NCBI GenBank assembly: GCA_964035795.1
Contig: OZ038325.1
Span: 5,895,163-5,959,162, forward strand
DNA from: Pterobdella sp. o SKG-2022
Lineage: Eukaryota > Annelida > Clitellata > Hirudinida > Piscicolidae
Direction of reading: 5' to 3'
Length of the DNA: 64,000 nt
The notes under the pieces were generated by a model. That model made no database searches, was not told where the DNA came from, and saw only the letters and a program-made list of their open reading frames with translations. Positions 27,570 through 53,800 of this stretch are shown here, piece by piece. The first letter of the stretch is position 1; the number at the start of each line of letters is the position of its first letter. Made by a program: the position numbers and the translations under genes.

Positions 27570-30500
27570 ATGAAGTTCAAGTCTCTTCTTTGCCTTTTTT
27601 TGTTGCTCGTCTCAGCTCCGTGTGAGTTAATACGTGTTGGTTTGAGTGTTGTTATAACTGTATTAGCTTTTCTTTATATATTTATTATTGAAAATGCTAT
27701 AATCATTGCTTTGATTTTGATGTAAAATAGCCGGAAATCAAACATTTTTCGCTTGTTTCTATTATATTACTTTGATGATTCTCAACTCCCCTATCATAAT
27801 CGTTTCATTTAAATTTAAATAAACATACGAAAACCTCGATATCACCGCAGCTTCCTTTGCGAGCGATGGAGATTCCTTTGATTCAGAAGACGTTCAACCC
27901 ACTCTGAGCACTCTTTTCCCAGATTCAGGTTAATGTGTAACTTCAATTTTTTATGTATTATAAATAATGTAATATACCACTTTTTATTCAACTCTATAAA
28001 AAACAATAAATGAGTTAAAAACAAATAGTTTTATTTTTATTTCAACAAAGATAATAATTTTTGAGTTGATTTTTGTGTATAAGTAAAAATCTTCCAAAGT
28101 GTTATCTATTCAATTGCTAGAGATTTCATAAATTTGATAATTTTAGAATTCAGTAAAAAATCTTCAACTTAACCTAAAGTTCTAAATCCACACGAAGATT
28201 TTCGTGGGATATACAGTTTAGTTCATTAAGTTTCAAATATATCTTTTAGCGGGGATTTGAATACCAAGAATGGTCGTTCATGTTGAATGTAGTTTAAAAG
28301 TGATTGAATCAGATTATTTATAAAGATTTCTTGTAATAAAAGATTGAATACAATTTCATCGTTAACAGCTGACTCGGATGTTACAAGTTAGTTGAAAATA
28401 ATGCTTAATGGTGATTGGTCGTTTTAAATATATTATTGTTTAAATAATATATTATGAAACAAAAAAATTTTAATCTTGCTATGAAGTGAAAGATTATGTT
28501 TATAAGATATGAAAGCAAAGTATTACCTCTCTATTTAGTCAAAGCTTACGGAACCTATGGTTTAGATTTATTTATGTTTTTTTATTTTAATTAATCAAGT
28601 GTTTTTACATTTTTTAAACGCAAAAAAATAGTCATTTTCATAATAAATTTTATTAACAGCTGACTCAGATGCTACAAGTTAGTGAGAGATGTTGATTCAT
28701 GAAGATATTTTGTTTTTAATATGCTAATTAAACTTTTTTTCGATAACTTAAAAAAAAGAAAATATATTTATACGTTTTTATTAAACTAATAAATTATGGC
28801 AAAGTTGAATTTGTCGAGAATTTTAGTTGAATAAAAAAAGTGCCAAAATATTGCCTTTTTTGTGAAGTTATATTGGAGAAAATTGGCAAAAATTGATATA
28901 TGATACTTTTGAAGAATTAATTGAACTTCCATGAAATCAAAAAAAACATTCCAACTTTGATGTATAAGTAAATGTTTATAAGAATCCAAAGCTGTGTTGC
29001 CCCATTATAAAGGGGTTAGATTTTGCGAAAAACATGATTCAGGGTAATTTAACTTATTATTTATAATTTAAATTTTATTCCAAAATAAACAAATAATCTA
29101 GTATTAATGTGTCAAACTACCTTCCAATATAGTTTCAAGTAATTAAATCGGCTACCTTGGGCTTTTATGGTGTATTTGGTTGAATTATGATTGGCTTTCA
29201 TAAGGGTACATAAGTATCATATGGTTCTATTAAGTTCCATAAAGTTTCATTCAAACCAAAAAAACATTATCAATTAATAAAAACTAATTAGCTACAATTT
29301 TTACAGCCTTGCCTCCAGCTCCTTTTGGCGCCAAGCTTGACGAAACCTTCTCAAGTTAGAGTTGTATTTTCATTAACTTCAAACTATGTATTTTGGAAAA
29401 TTTTTAAAATTTTCAAAACTAATTATATAATTTGTGAGTAGCGTTAACCAAAAGTTGTCTAATAAAACTCAGACATCGTATGCAGAGACGGTTTCTCAAA
29501 GTTGATCTTGGCTGATGGGGTAGAGAACTTAGAAGAAAAGGTGAAACTCACTCTGGTTGACAACTTTTTAGATTTCAAGAACAACACTGACCCATCTGAT
29601 CTCAAACGCATCGAAGTTGAGGGTCTTCTGGGTCTTTTCTCCAAGGTGGCTTTAACAGCTCTACAGAATAGCTCATATTACAATTAAGTTTTTGCTTATA
29701 GTGGCGTGAAGTTCAGAAGCTTGTTTGAAAATTGATTGTAATGTTTCGGGCGCTCAATATTTGATATTTTTTGTTGTTGCTAGACATAAGGTATAAAATT
29801 ATAGAAAACTAGTCATACAAAAAGCTTTAAAATGACTCTCAAAGCTTTTGTTTTGTCATTGATTCATTTTTTTATAAGCTTATTGGTATCTAAATGTTGT
29901 ACAACATTTGTGAAAACTAATTTATAAAGCCTACTTTCAACCTTTCAAGGAAAGCTACTGGCGTCTGAGAGAAGAAAACTCCCTTGTTTACCCCGTCTTG
30001 ATCAAAGTCGCCGTCAAAGTGAGATTTTTTCAAATTTTCTACTGTTATCATGTTTAAGATATCGCATGTATCCAAATTCTGGATCACAAATATTCTGATA
30101 AGTCTAATCCCATACTGATCTTAGGTAAGTTTACTGTTAAAATACTTTATATCTAAATTTTCTAGACTCAAAACTACTACTCAAGTCATATTTAACAATC
30201 ATTATCTATTAGCAATAACTATCCATTCGACAGCAAGACTTCTGCAAGAACCCAACCTTGAGGCACATCGACTTCGATTCCTCTGAGGATGCTGAAACTT
30301 CTCTCAAAATTAACAACCAGTGGCATTCTTTTGACGTAAGGGCATTAATTTATGCTGTATCTTTATTGAATACCGCATTGAGTTAATACAAAACTTTATT
30401 GGTTGTTAGTATGTTATTGGTGCAGGATTGTTGGTTTTCTAGATATCTTTTTATGTCGCGACAAGTTTATAGAAGCTTGGTGAATTTTTACTGTGTTGTT

Positions 30501-31521
30501 TTAAACGTTGAATCAGTTTTTAAGATATTTTTAGACAATAGTTTAACCGTTTGTTGACCTCTATAGCTCAATGGTTGAGCATTAAACTAATTATCTAAAG
30601 TTACCAGGTTCGATCCCGCGTGTGCCGACAATTAGCACCTGTTCTACAGTGTGTTTACGCTACATTAAATTTGTAGCAAGCACTTTGATCTATAAGAAAA
30701 AGTGCTTTATAAATACCGCATCATATTACATTAAATTACATTAAGAAGTGTCTTGGAAATCAAATTAAGCTATCATTTCCTTTTAAAAAGTATGATTGAA
30801 CTAATTGATTAATATAATTATTCTATCTTATATTTCATTTCTCTGTTTTTTTTTACTATAGCCATTTGTTATATTGTGTTATGATCCTTCCATCTTTTGT
30901 ACACATTGAGTAGCTCCTAGTGAATCAGACCTATTGTACTACCTCAACCCAATTTTGGGCGACTGCTGGTCGATTAGCGCCACAACTTTTTTGTATTATC
31001 ATTACATCCAATATCTATTATAATAATACATATAAAAAGAATAATATATCAAAACTTCATTTAAAGTTTCCAAAAATTAAGACACATTGCATAGATTTAT
31101 ATGCACGAATGAAAAATGTATAAAAATAATCCTTATAGAATCCTTAGAAAATAAATCATATACGACAAAAATATGTTGGCTCGTATAGCAAAGCTGGTAA
31201 GCATTAAACTAGAAAGGTAAAATTACCGGGTTCGATTCTATGTTAAGCAACTTTTCCAGTGTGTTTTCGTTACATTAAATTTGTAGCTTTAAACCTTAAG
31301 AAAAAGCGTTTCATAAGTACCACAATATATTACATAATGAAATCACTATGTATAATAAAATCCCAATGCATAATTTAATATGTCAAATCCTGCAGGATGA
31401 CATGCCAGTTCCCACAGTTGCTGACGAAACAAGCTTTTTCGAGATCTACCTTAACCTTGAATCAAGCTCTGAAGGGGGAATCAAGGATCTGAAAGTGGTC
31501 TTCTGCTGTTCCGATGTTTGA
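27570..31521 (+). CDS. Unrecognised secreted protein, 227 residues, nine exons
   Basis: Exons: 27570-27621, 27851-27928, 28369-28386, 28660-28677, 29307-29354, 29473-29645, 29950-30018, 30234-30335 and 31396-31521 (TGA). All junctions are GT-AG and agree in phase; the total is 684 nt. The first exon is a clear signal peptide (MKFKSLLCLFLLLVSAP, then SSFAS), so the protein enters the secretory pathway. Residues about 25-50 form a Ser/Thr/Asp/Pro-rich linker, partly encoded by two near-identical 18-nt exons (ADSDVT, then TDSDAT). The remainder (about 175 residues) is a mixed alpha/beta-looking domain with few cysteines: IVCRDGF, KQDFCKNP and a C-terminal VFCCSDV. NNT is a possible N-glycosylation site. 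I recognise no family and see no toxin or enzyme motif. It is probably an extracellular or luminal protein of limited taxonomic range. Poly(A) signals AATAAA follow from 31695. Confidence 0.7.
30553..30745 (+). mobile_element. SINE-like element, family B, full length
   Basis: The tRNA-like head TCTATAGCTCAATGGTTGAG (A box) with GGTTCGATCCC (B box) and GTGCCGACAATTAGCACC is followed by the body CAGTGTGTTTACGCTACATT ... AAAAGTGCTTTATAAATACC and a tail of ATTACATTA repeats. It lies in intron 8 of the secreted-protein gene. Confidence 0.85.
31175..31337 (+). mobile_element. SINE-like element, family B, diverged copy
   Basis: Same order as the copy at 30553: TTGGCTCGTATAGCAAAGCT head, GGGTTCGATTC B box, CCAGTGTGTTTTCGTTACAT body, AAAAGCGTTTCATAAGTACC tail. 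Also in intron 8 of the secreted-protein gene, about 430 bp from the first copy and in the same orientation. Confidence 0.8.
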
Positions 31522-31694
31522 GGAATGATAAATATTGTTTTGAAATTTGAGCCTTATCTGATTTGTATTCCAACTTTAGTTGGTGTTAAAATATGATTGG
31601 TGTTTTATTTAATAATTATTGGTTTTTTAAAATTAAAAATTTAAAAACGTGTTGTGTGAATTCACTTTTAAAAATTAATAACTACCACATTTAT

Positions 31695-31713
31695 AATAAA
31701 TAACTACAATAAA
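31695..31713 (+). promoter_or_regulatory. Candidate poly(A) signals for the secreted-protein gene
   Basis: Two AATAAA hexamers (31695 and 31708) lie about 180 bases past the stop codon. Position is suitable; chance occurrence in AT-rich DNA cannot be excluded. Confidence 0.35.
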
Positions 31714-33210
31714 AATGACAACGTATCTCTAGTTTCTACTTTGTAGCTGAAGTCATTTATTTCAATCTACAATTTCATGCCATAACGACTGACGCTTCAC
31801 CGTGGTTTCAGTTTCTACCAATAATTGAAGACTCGTAATGTATACAAGGTTATAGACTCTTGAACTATATAAGCAGTGCGAGTATAAGTATACTAAGGTA
31901 GCTTGACGTATAAGAAAAATTAAATTAGAGACTATTAATGGTTGAAATCATCTTTGTTCTTCTTCAAATGAGAACTTGAATTCCCATACAAAGAGAGTTT
32001 TACCAAGAAGATTTGATAATTTGAAACTTTAATTGAGAATGTTTAGTTTGAGGTTCTGAGTTTGAGTTAATAGATCTATAATAGACATAAAAGAAAGAAA
32101 CGAAAAATAATATTTAAGCAAAACCAGTTATGATTTCCGATAAGTTTTTTTTTTAAATAAAACATCAGCGAACTTCGTTTATAAATACATTAAGGTGTTT
32201 CTGAAAAGTGATATCAAATAATTAAATATTTAGTGAAAGAACATATAGGTTTATATGTATTTTATTGAAGCATTGTCGTAATTATCACCCATAAGCATTA
32301 GCCCTGTCATTGGTTTGAATGAAAATTTGAAATGACTGTCAACTTCATTGTGTAACAGCATACTTCACTTTTTTTATGTTCACTTTTATTTAAGTTTATA
32401 TCGTTGCGTCGCTTATTTATGTCCACTAAAAACAATACTTTTTATTAATATGGGAGATTCTAAGAGATGGAATGGTAAAACAACGGTTAATTAGTCTTTA
32501 TTTTTATTTCAATTCTATAAATAATTTTTTGAGAGGCAAATTTTTTGGTCTAAATAATTTTTAAATGTTTTTATTTTATATAGTTATTTCCGTGTTACTT
32601 CACTCATCATTATAAATTGTATGTTTTAACATGGAGTTGAGAAAATTCAAAGGGTATGGGACTTGAATATCATTTAAAAAGATAATATTTTACATACTGT
32701 AAGTCGATTGGCTGGAAGAAGCTAGAGTGGTCTAAAAACAGACCAAAAAAGCACTTCGGCAATTAGGTTGTTGATAGGTTTAGGCAGACAACTAGTAATT
32801 AAAAAATTACTAATTGGTTTTTAAGAATTTCTTCAACTCATGCACACTTATTTATTTATATTGCTCAATAAAGATAATTTAAGTAAATAATATTAACCAT
32901 TCAAACTGTATATTCTTCATTAGTGACCAAACAACGATCATTGTTTTGGAGAGAGGTTTTGCATCGGTTACGATATTAGCTTATATTGAGTTTAATGGGA
33001 TCCTATAAACTCTTTTTGATAGTAACTTTTGTTAAAGAATTTTTCTAAAGATGAAAATAAATGAAAAATGAGCCACAAGAACTTGACGAACAAAACCCTC
33101 CATGTTAAAATACCTAAATCCCCAAATAATTTACTTTTAAGCGACTTCAATAAAACCAGAAAGTTAGATAGATTGATAACTTTAATCTAACAACCTGTTG
33201 ATATCTGCAG
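31714..33210. other. Intergenic stretch that probably hides the first STK31 exon
   Basis: I see no clear feature. Because the first visible STK31 exon (33211) begins with an acceptor site and no ATG in frame, one or more short upstream exons and the promoter should be here. They were not identified. Confidence 0.4.
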
Positions 33211-47056
<13,846 letters not shown>

Positions 47057-47540
47057 CGTTGGGGACTATTAGAAAGAATAATAATAATAATAATAAAAAT
47101 AAAAAAAACAATAATGAATATAACAATGATGAAACAAAATTAGGATTAAGAAATGTAATAAAATTGATAGGAATAAGGAAATAACATTAATAACCAAAAC
47201 AATAATAATAATAATAATAAAAATAAAATAATTTGATACTGAGAATTTAAAAATAATGTTTTTAAGTGTGACCTAGTTTTAATATTTTTTGTATTCATAA
47301 AACAATAAAAAAAGAAGTCTTAAATATCAAAATAATGTATGATGTAGAATAATAATAATTTTGAAAGTTACTGTATTCATTTCTCCAATACTTCAATAGT
47401 CTCAAAGTAGTTTGCTTAAACAGTGTTTTTATTTAAATATTTGAAAAGTTTAGTTTTTTACATACAAAACTAAAAGAATCTTTAGACAATTTTTAAGACA
47501 CTAAAAGTAATGAAAGAAAACTAGAAGTTGGACTAATAGT
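47057..47540. other. 3' UTR of STK31 and AAT-rich spacer between convergent genes
   Basis: Short (AAT)n runs at about 47078-47100 and 47200-47225 follow the STK31 stop codon, with several AATAAA hexamers (for example near 47303). No exon is seen. STK31 and ABAT converge here. Confidence 0.5.
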
Positions 47541-47546
47541 TTTATT
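47541..47546 (-). promoter_or_regulatory. Candidate poly(A) signal of ABAT
   Basis: TTTATT on the plus strand is AATAAA on the minus strand, about 280 bases past the ABAT stop codon. Suitable position, weak evidence alone. Confidence 0.35.
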
Positions 47547-47822
47547 CAAATGTACAAAGTTTAAGTCAAGAATTATCAAATGGTACAAGTTTACAACTAC
47601 AACACTGAGCTCTTGACTTCCCATCCATTTGGAACCATATTGTTTGTGGTACTTTTGTGTTCCCAGAAATGTTCTAGTAACTTCTCATTTTGAAATTTCA
47701 ATTTTCCAAAAAACAAATTTCCTTTCACGATAAAAAATGCTACTAAAAATTCAAAACAAAACACCACACACCACCATTTCACCAAACTTCTTGCCACCCC
47801 CCATTGCGATTGCTCACTCACT

Positions 47823-50800
47823 CTACAACGAGGCCAAGGCCTTGTGCAGCCTTTGCAGAAACAACTGGGCGTGGGCCGGCTGAAAGACTAGGGCAGGTCT
47901 TAGACGCACCGATGTACTACCGCATGCTCCCGCGTACACTCCTGATTGATATGGGGTTGATGTTGGTGGGTGAATTGTAAATGCCAGTTCTTGTTATCAG
48001 CTTGAGAAAAAGTGGCAGTAAAAATGAAAAAATGGTTGAATATTCACATTTTCTTTTTAAACTAAGTAATGAGTAACATTTAAATACACTAATTAGTATA
48101 TTAAGATACGAAGCTTTTCATTATCAACATAAAATTTTCAAGATTTGTAAAAAATCTTCGTATCTTAATAAAGTGTGCTTAAATATCCCTCATTTTATTG
48201 TGGCTTTTGAAAAAATAAAACTAAGTAATGATTATAATAAAATTTGTATAGATATATTTGTTCAATTTGAGAATTTTATCATTGGCTATCCAATTTCATT
48301 ATTCATATAGCTCATCTTTCATTAAAAAAACAGACCACAACATACAATCTACATCTAAAACCTTCTTTTTTGAGGGCATAAAGCAGTTTGTTCCTAGCAT
48401 CTTCAGAGCAGCAGTCAAAAGCCACAAATAACCCATCTCCTCTCACTCTATTGATTTTGCCTCCGTTGGCCTTTAACGGGATTTATACAATATAAAAACT
48501 AAAATTTCTATTGTTTTCTATAAATTAATATAGCAGAATTGAAACTACATGAAAAATAGAACTATGGTTTCACTTCACTATAAGTTTTAAAAACTTTTCA
48601 ACAAAAATATAATTTTGAAAAATACCTATTAAGGGAGTTAAAAGAATTAGAAATCTTAGTATCTCACTACTTTGGGAAAGTTTTAAGCCAACCACAGCAT
48701 TAAACTATACATTATAATTTATAACTAACATGTATCTATCATGTATCCAACATGAAAGTCAAGCCGACATATAAAAAAGACAAAGTTCAAAAGTTTTTTT
48801 AAGCCCGACAGTTTCCGAAAAATAAAATACATTCCCAAAACTCTACAAAACCTCATAGCATAGGACTTTGTTGTTTTATTAATGAGGATTTTTACAAAAA
48901 AAATTGATTCAAAAACTATAAGTTCCACTAAGTGTAACCTTATCATAAAACTAATGGAAAAAAGATGTTCCAAAAATAATTATCACACTACTAAAAAACC
49001 TATAGATTCCTTCACATTAAACCATTAAAACCAACCCTACAAAACCCATCACCTGGAGGTCAAGTAGCCCCACCATCAGCTCATCACCTGTGCATCTGAC
49101 GTTGCTAAGCAGGTCATAATCCCGCATCGCCTGCACTATCACTTCTAGCATTAAAACTCGGACAGGGTCACCCATCCATGTGTTAAAGATGCGGTACCCC
49201 TGCGATGGAAGAAGAAGTTGGAGGTTTTATTCATTTAATGGTTTATTATTTATTAACTGAGTAAAACAAAAATACAGCAAATGTTATATTTTATATGGAA
49301 GGTGAATTTCGAAATTTTTAAATCATTTTTAATTAATTTCATTAATGGTTGGATTCATATCTTATTTGTTAGTATCCTATAACTGTTCCATGCTTTTTTC
49401 AACAGTATTATATATTTATATATATTTTTTTAAATTAATCTCAATTATTATAATCAATTAATAATATTTATTATATTAATATATTTTTATACTTATTAAA
49501 ATACATGATTAGAAGCATATTTCAAGCTGGCCTGCGTATGTGGAAAACTTCATCAAAAAAATAAATAAACAAAAAAAAAACTCTCAAAGGTATAATACAT
49601 ACGTGCTCAGGTATAAGTTCTGAAGAGAAGAAGACCCCCCCAGAAGCTAGTTTTTTACTGAAAGTGACTACGTCAGGCGGCTGAGGTAGGTGGAAGGACT
49701 CATGCTTCCACATGCCGCCTGTCGCACCACCACCCGTCTGCACCTCGTCCATTACCAGGAATGCCCCGTTCTGTGGGAGGATTGTGGAGAAGTGTGTGAT
49801 GAAATGGGGGGTTGTGTTTGGTGGGAAGATTTTAGTTAAATGTAATGGTGAATTTTCAAATGAAAGTTTAAATTTGATGTTTGTCATAGAAGTTTGGGAT
49901 GCGTGGTTTTGAGGGTGTTGTGTGGTTGCTTTTGATAAAAGTAAAAAAGTTTTTTGATGGTATTTGGGTCAAAAGTATTATTAAACCCATTTCATATAAT
50001 TCCACCCCCCATAATGGCACACACAATGCCACAGACACCTTGATACAGATCTGTTGCAGCTGCTTGAAGAAGTTGTTGCTGGCGTGGTGATCTCCGCCTT
50101 CAGCTTGGTGGTTCATTAATAATAAAAATAACAGAAAAAATAATAATATTTTTTAGTATTACTCCGGATTGATTAGGAAATTATCAACATCTTCTGCCAT
50201 TTTACGTCCGTTTCCATGCTAGCATGGAGTTGACTGGTCATTAAGAAAAATTAAATTACAAATAGCTTTAGTAACTTTTTTTTTTTTTTGTTAATATTAC
50301 CCTAAGTAATATTATTTTGGACGTTCTATAACAGCGAACATCAAGGTGACACACAGTTATCTACCTTGAATAGGCTCAACTACAACACCAGCCACAGGAC
50401 AGTCTTGCTTCGCTGAGTCGTTCATCAGGTTTTGCACCTTTGTACAGGGCGGGTTTTTGTTAAGGGAATGTGTGTATGTGGAAGGGTAATGAGATAAAAA
50501 AATGGACAGCTGTAAGATGTTAAGAAAAAAAATTTTTTTTAGAAAAAAAAATTTCTAAAATGAATATAAACTATTGTGAAAAATGAAGGAAAAAAAATGA
50601 GAATAAAAACAATAAATCATTCATAACAGTTATTATATAACTTCAAAATCATCATACATTAAAAGCCACCAACTATGCGCAGACAATGATCTTCTTCATC
50701 TTGGTTGTCCTTCTGATGGGTCTCTAGTGGGTACTTGAGTCTGGGAAATGGGGCGATTGGCCATTGAGGTTGGGGCACATCCAGCTTTACTTTCCAATTT

Positions 50801-53800
50801 GTGTGTGTCAGTCCTAGACAGCCTAAATGGTTGATATTTATAAGGGTATTAGGTGATGATGGGAATATATTTTCTAAAGGATTCGTTTTGACTTAACAGC
50901 TTTATAAAAATATTTTCAAAATTCTGTTAGTATTTCAAATTTTAAGTAATGAAATAAATAAATAAATATTTCGATATTAATTGTTCTTAATTAGAAAAAA
51001 ACTCAACAAAATCAATCGGACTCACCCATGGTTCGTCCATGAAATCCTCCCTCAAACGACAAAATGCTCACATTGGCGACACCTGGTGAATTTTTAAGTT
51101 AGCTGATTATTTTGTTAAATAGCTTTTTAGACCAGTGGTTTTTCGGAAAAATAATCTTTATTGCATTTAATAACAATTGAATGTATGAACTATAAACAAT
51201 ATAACCTGGCAGTTTGTTAAACACACAACTCTCCATCTCTTCTGTGCTTATCTCTCTTCCTTTTCTTTCTCTTTTCTGAGTATGTTTATATATAACAATG
51301 TATTTATTTTTAGCATTGTGGTGATTTTTTATCCTCTATTGAAGCAATTATTAAATCCTTACCATAGCCACAATATCAGAATCAAATTATATCATTTCCA
51401 CCATTCTCATAATTACTCCTACCACTCTCTTTAGCGTCATTATTATCTTTATTGTCTGATGAAGATTAATTATCTAACGTAACCAGTTCAATTCTGCGCG
51501 AGCTGACTGTTATATACACAAGGAGTAGCGCCCTGTGAAACATCTGTTGAGCTAACGAAACCCCAATATGGGGCGACTGAAAGTCGATCTAAAAATATAA
51601 ATTATTTCTATTATAATAATCATTACACCAACTTCCCAAAAGCCTATAACCTTATCATTAAATCACTAAAACCTTCTCACCTATCACTTCCCCAACAAAC
51701 CCGATACGCCATAGAAACGAGCTTGATGGCATTCTCAACAGAACAAGCCCCACATCCAAATGTGTATGCGTGCTGCAGCTCTTTGGGGGCTATCTGTTAT
51801 CATATCATTAGTAATTAGTATCACCAGCTATCTGTTATTAATATCATCATCAATTGATAATACCAGATATAATAGATAAATTTTGTTAGAAGTTACACTA
51901 GCTTGTCCACATATAACTTGATAAAACAAAGTTTTGTGATTTCGGAATCTCTTTTTTAATTATCCTTCCACAATAGCATATATACATATGTATTAATACA
52001 TTGGGCTATCAAAATTATAAAAGATTATTATTTGATCTCCTTTCATCGGAATTTTTGTTGCGTAATTAATAAGTTTCACAGGATACTACATCATGTGATA
52101 CGGTAAGAAGATGAACCTCCTTGATGACGTAGGATAGCCTAGACCAAATAGTGAGGTAAGCAAACACAAAGTATATATCAAGCTAGATCACTTGATAATG
52201 TAAGTTAGTCTTACGAGGAGCTTGGTGACTCTTTTTTAAAATAAATACTTTATATTTGTAAATTTACGCTATTATACTTATTCTTGGTTCAGATCAGTAA
52301 ATATTCTGTGCTTGTTCACCTCAAGCTGAACCCCGTTTTATGATATTAACACAAGGATAAAAAGACAAAGATTTACAGAAAGAAGAGTGTTTTTTATTCT
52401 GTCAACCCAGTCAGCTGGTGGAAAGTTTCCTAGAGCTGGTCTGTTTATCAGGATGGGCTGATGGTGGTGAGGGTGGTGAGGGTGGTAGGGGTGGTAGGGG
52501 TGGTGACTGGAATGATAAAGATGTTATGGAAAAGCTGCTGATAATGATTGTGATGTTGGTTGGAGTGATGGTTTTGGTATACTAATGAGAAATAATGTTA
52601 AAGAAAGAAACTAGATGGAAAAGATTTGCAACAATATGATAAGGGCTGTGGAATGGTGCTGCATGATAATACTGAGATTGATGGGAGTTATTTTAATAAT
52701 CAGTTAACAAAAACAAAATCAGTAATGATATATATGATGATGCTCGTGATGTCAAGAAAATATGTTGAGAATAATGAAAACAAAGATGATGTTGGAATGA
52801 AGGTGATGATGACGACGATGATGATGATAATTCAAGTAATGATAAAGAGCGTTCACACAAAGTGGAAACGATAACTGTTGTTATGGAAATGAGCAAGGTT
52901 CGAATAAAAACTTCATGGTAACTGAAACAAAATTCAAATTTAAAACTTCATTTATAATACAAATAGCAACCAAATTTTTTGGGTCTGAGAAAGCCTTTTT
53001 CAAGCGGATGTGATTGTAACCTGCGATAATTATAATAAGAAAAATTACAGAAATAATGATAATGGTGGACTTCGGAAAGATTAAAATGTCTATTTATATA
53101 CTGGCAAAGATGGCAACAGAGGCGCATGATTAACTTGATTTGATGTTTAATGTTTTTGTTTATACATACCTTAGTCAATGATTGATACTGATAGTTATAA
53201 CAACATATTAATGATAGTTATATAGAGATATAATGAAACAGAACACAACCCAGTGATACGGATGATATTTGGGCATAGACATCGAGGAATGCATTGCCAT
53301 CAACATCAAAAAGGTAGTTGCCTGTGCTCCTGTCATAGTCACAAAACAACTGCACTGCTTCAGAGTTCTGGAGGGTTTCCCATGAGGGTATCAGTAGAAG
53401 TAACATTATGCATGTGACTATCAATTTGTATGTGACCATTAATTTTTATGTGATTATCAATTTTTATGTGATTATCATCATTTTGTGTATCTAGATGTGG
53501 TTATGGATGTGATTGTAAAATGTTTCTCAATGTAAATAGAACCAGCCTGTTAACCTACGAATTCAGTGGTGAGAATATAAAAATATATTCTTTTTACCAT
53601 AGTTAAACTCGATTATGAGTTGGAGATAAACATAAATCTAGCATGAGTAAAAAATATTAATAAATATAACTACGATTAAAAGCATGAAGACAATAATGAT
53701 TATGTAGTATAAACAACTCGTCAGTAAGGGTGTGATCTTTTCTGACAAGGGCTTTAATAGATTTGTATGGGGATGATTATATAGTTTAAATGCTGTCTAT

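Noticed and set aside
30055..30125. Segment with GTAAGT donor reading IACIQILDHKYSDKSNPIL, considered as an exon of the secreted-protein gene
   Set aside because: It does not join its neighbours in phase, whereas skipping it joins 29950-30018 to 30234-30335 perfectly.
50203..50240. Using the CCATGCTAGCATGG repeat to assign the organism to cephalopods
   Set aside because: The similarity is from memory and the string is short; gene compactness here does not obviously fit, so I did not name a taxon.
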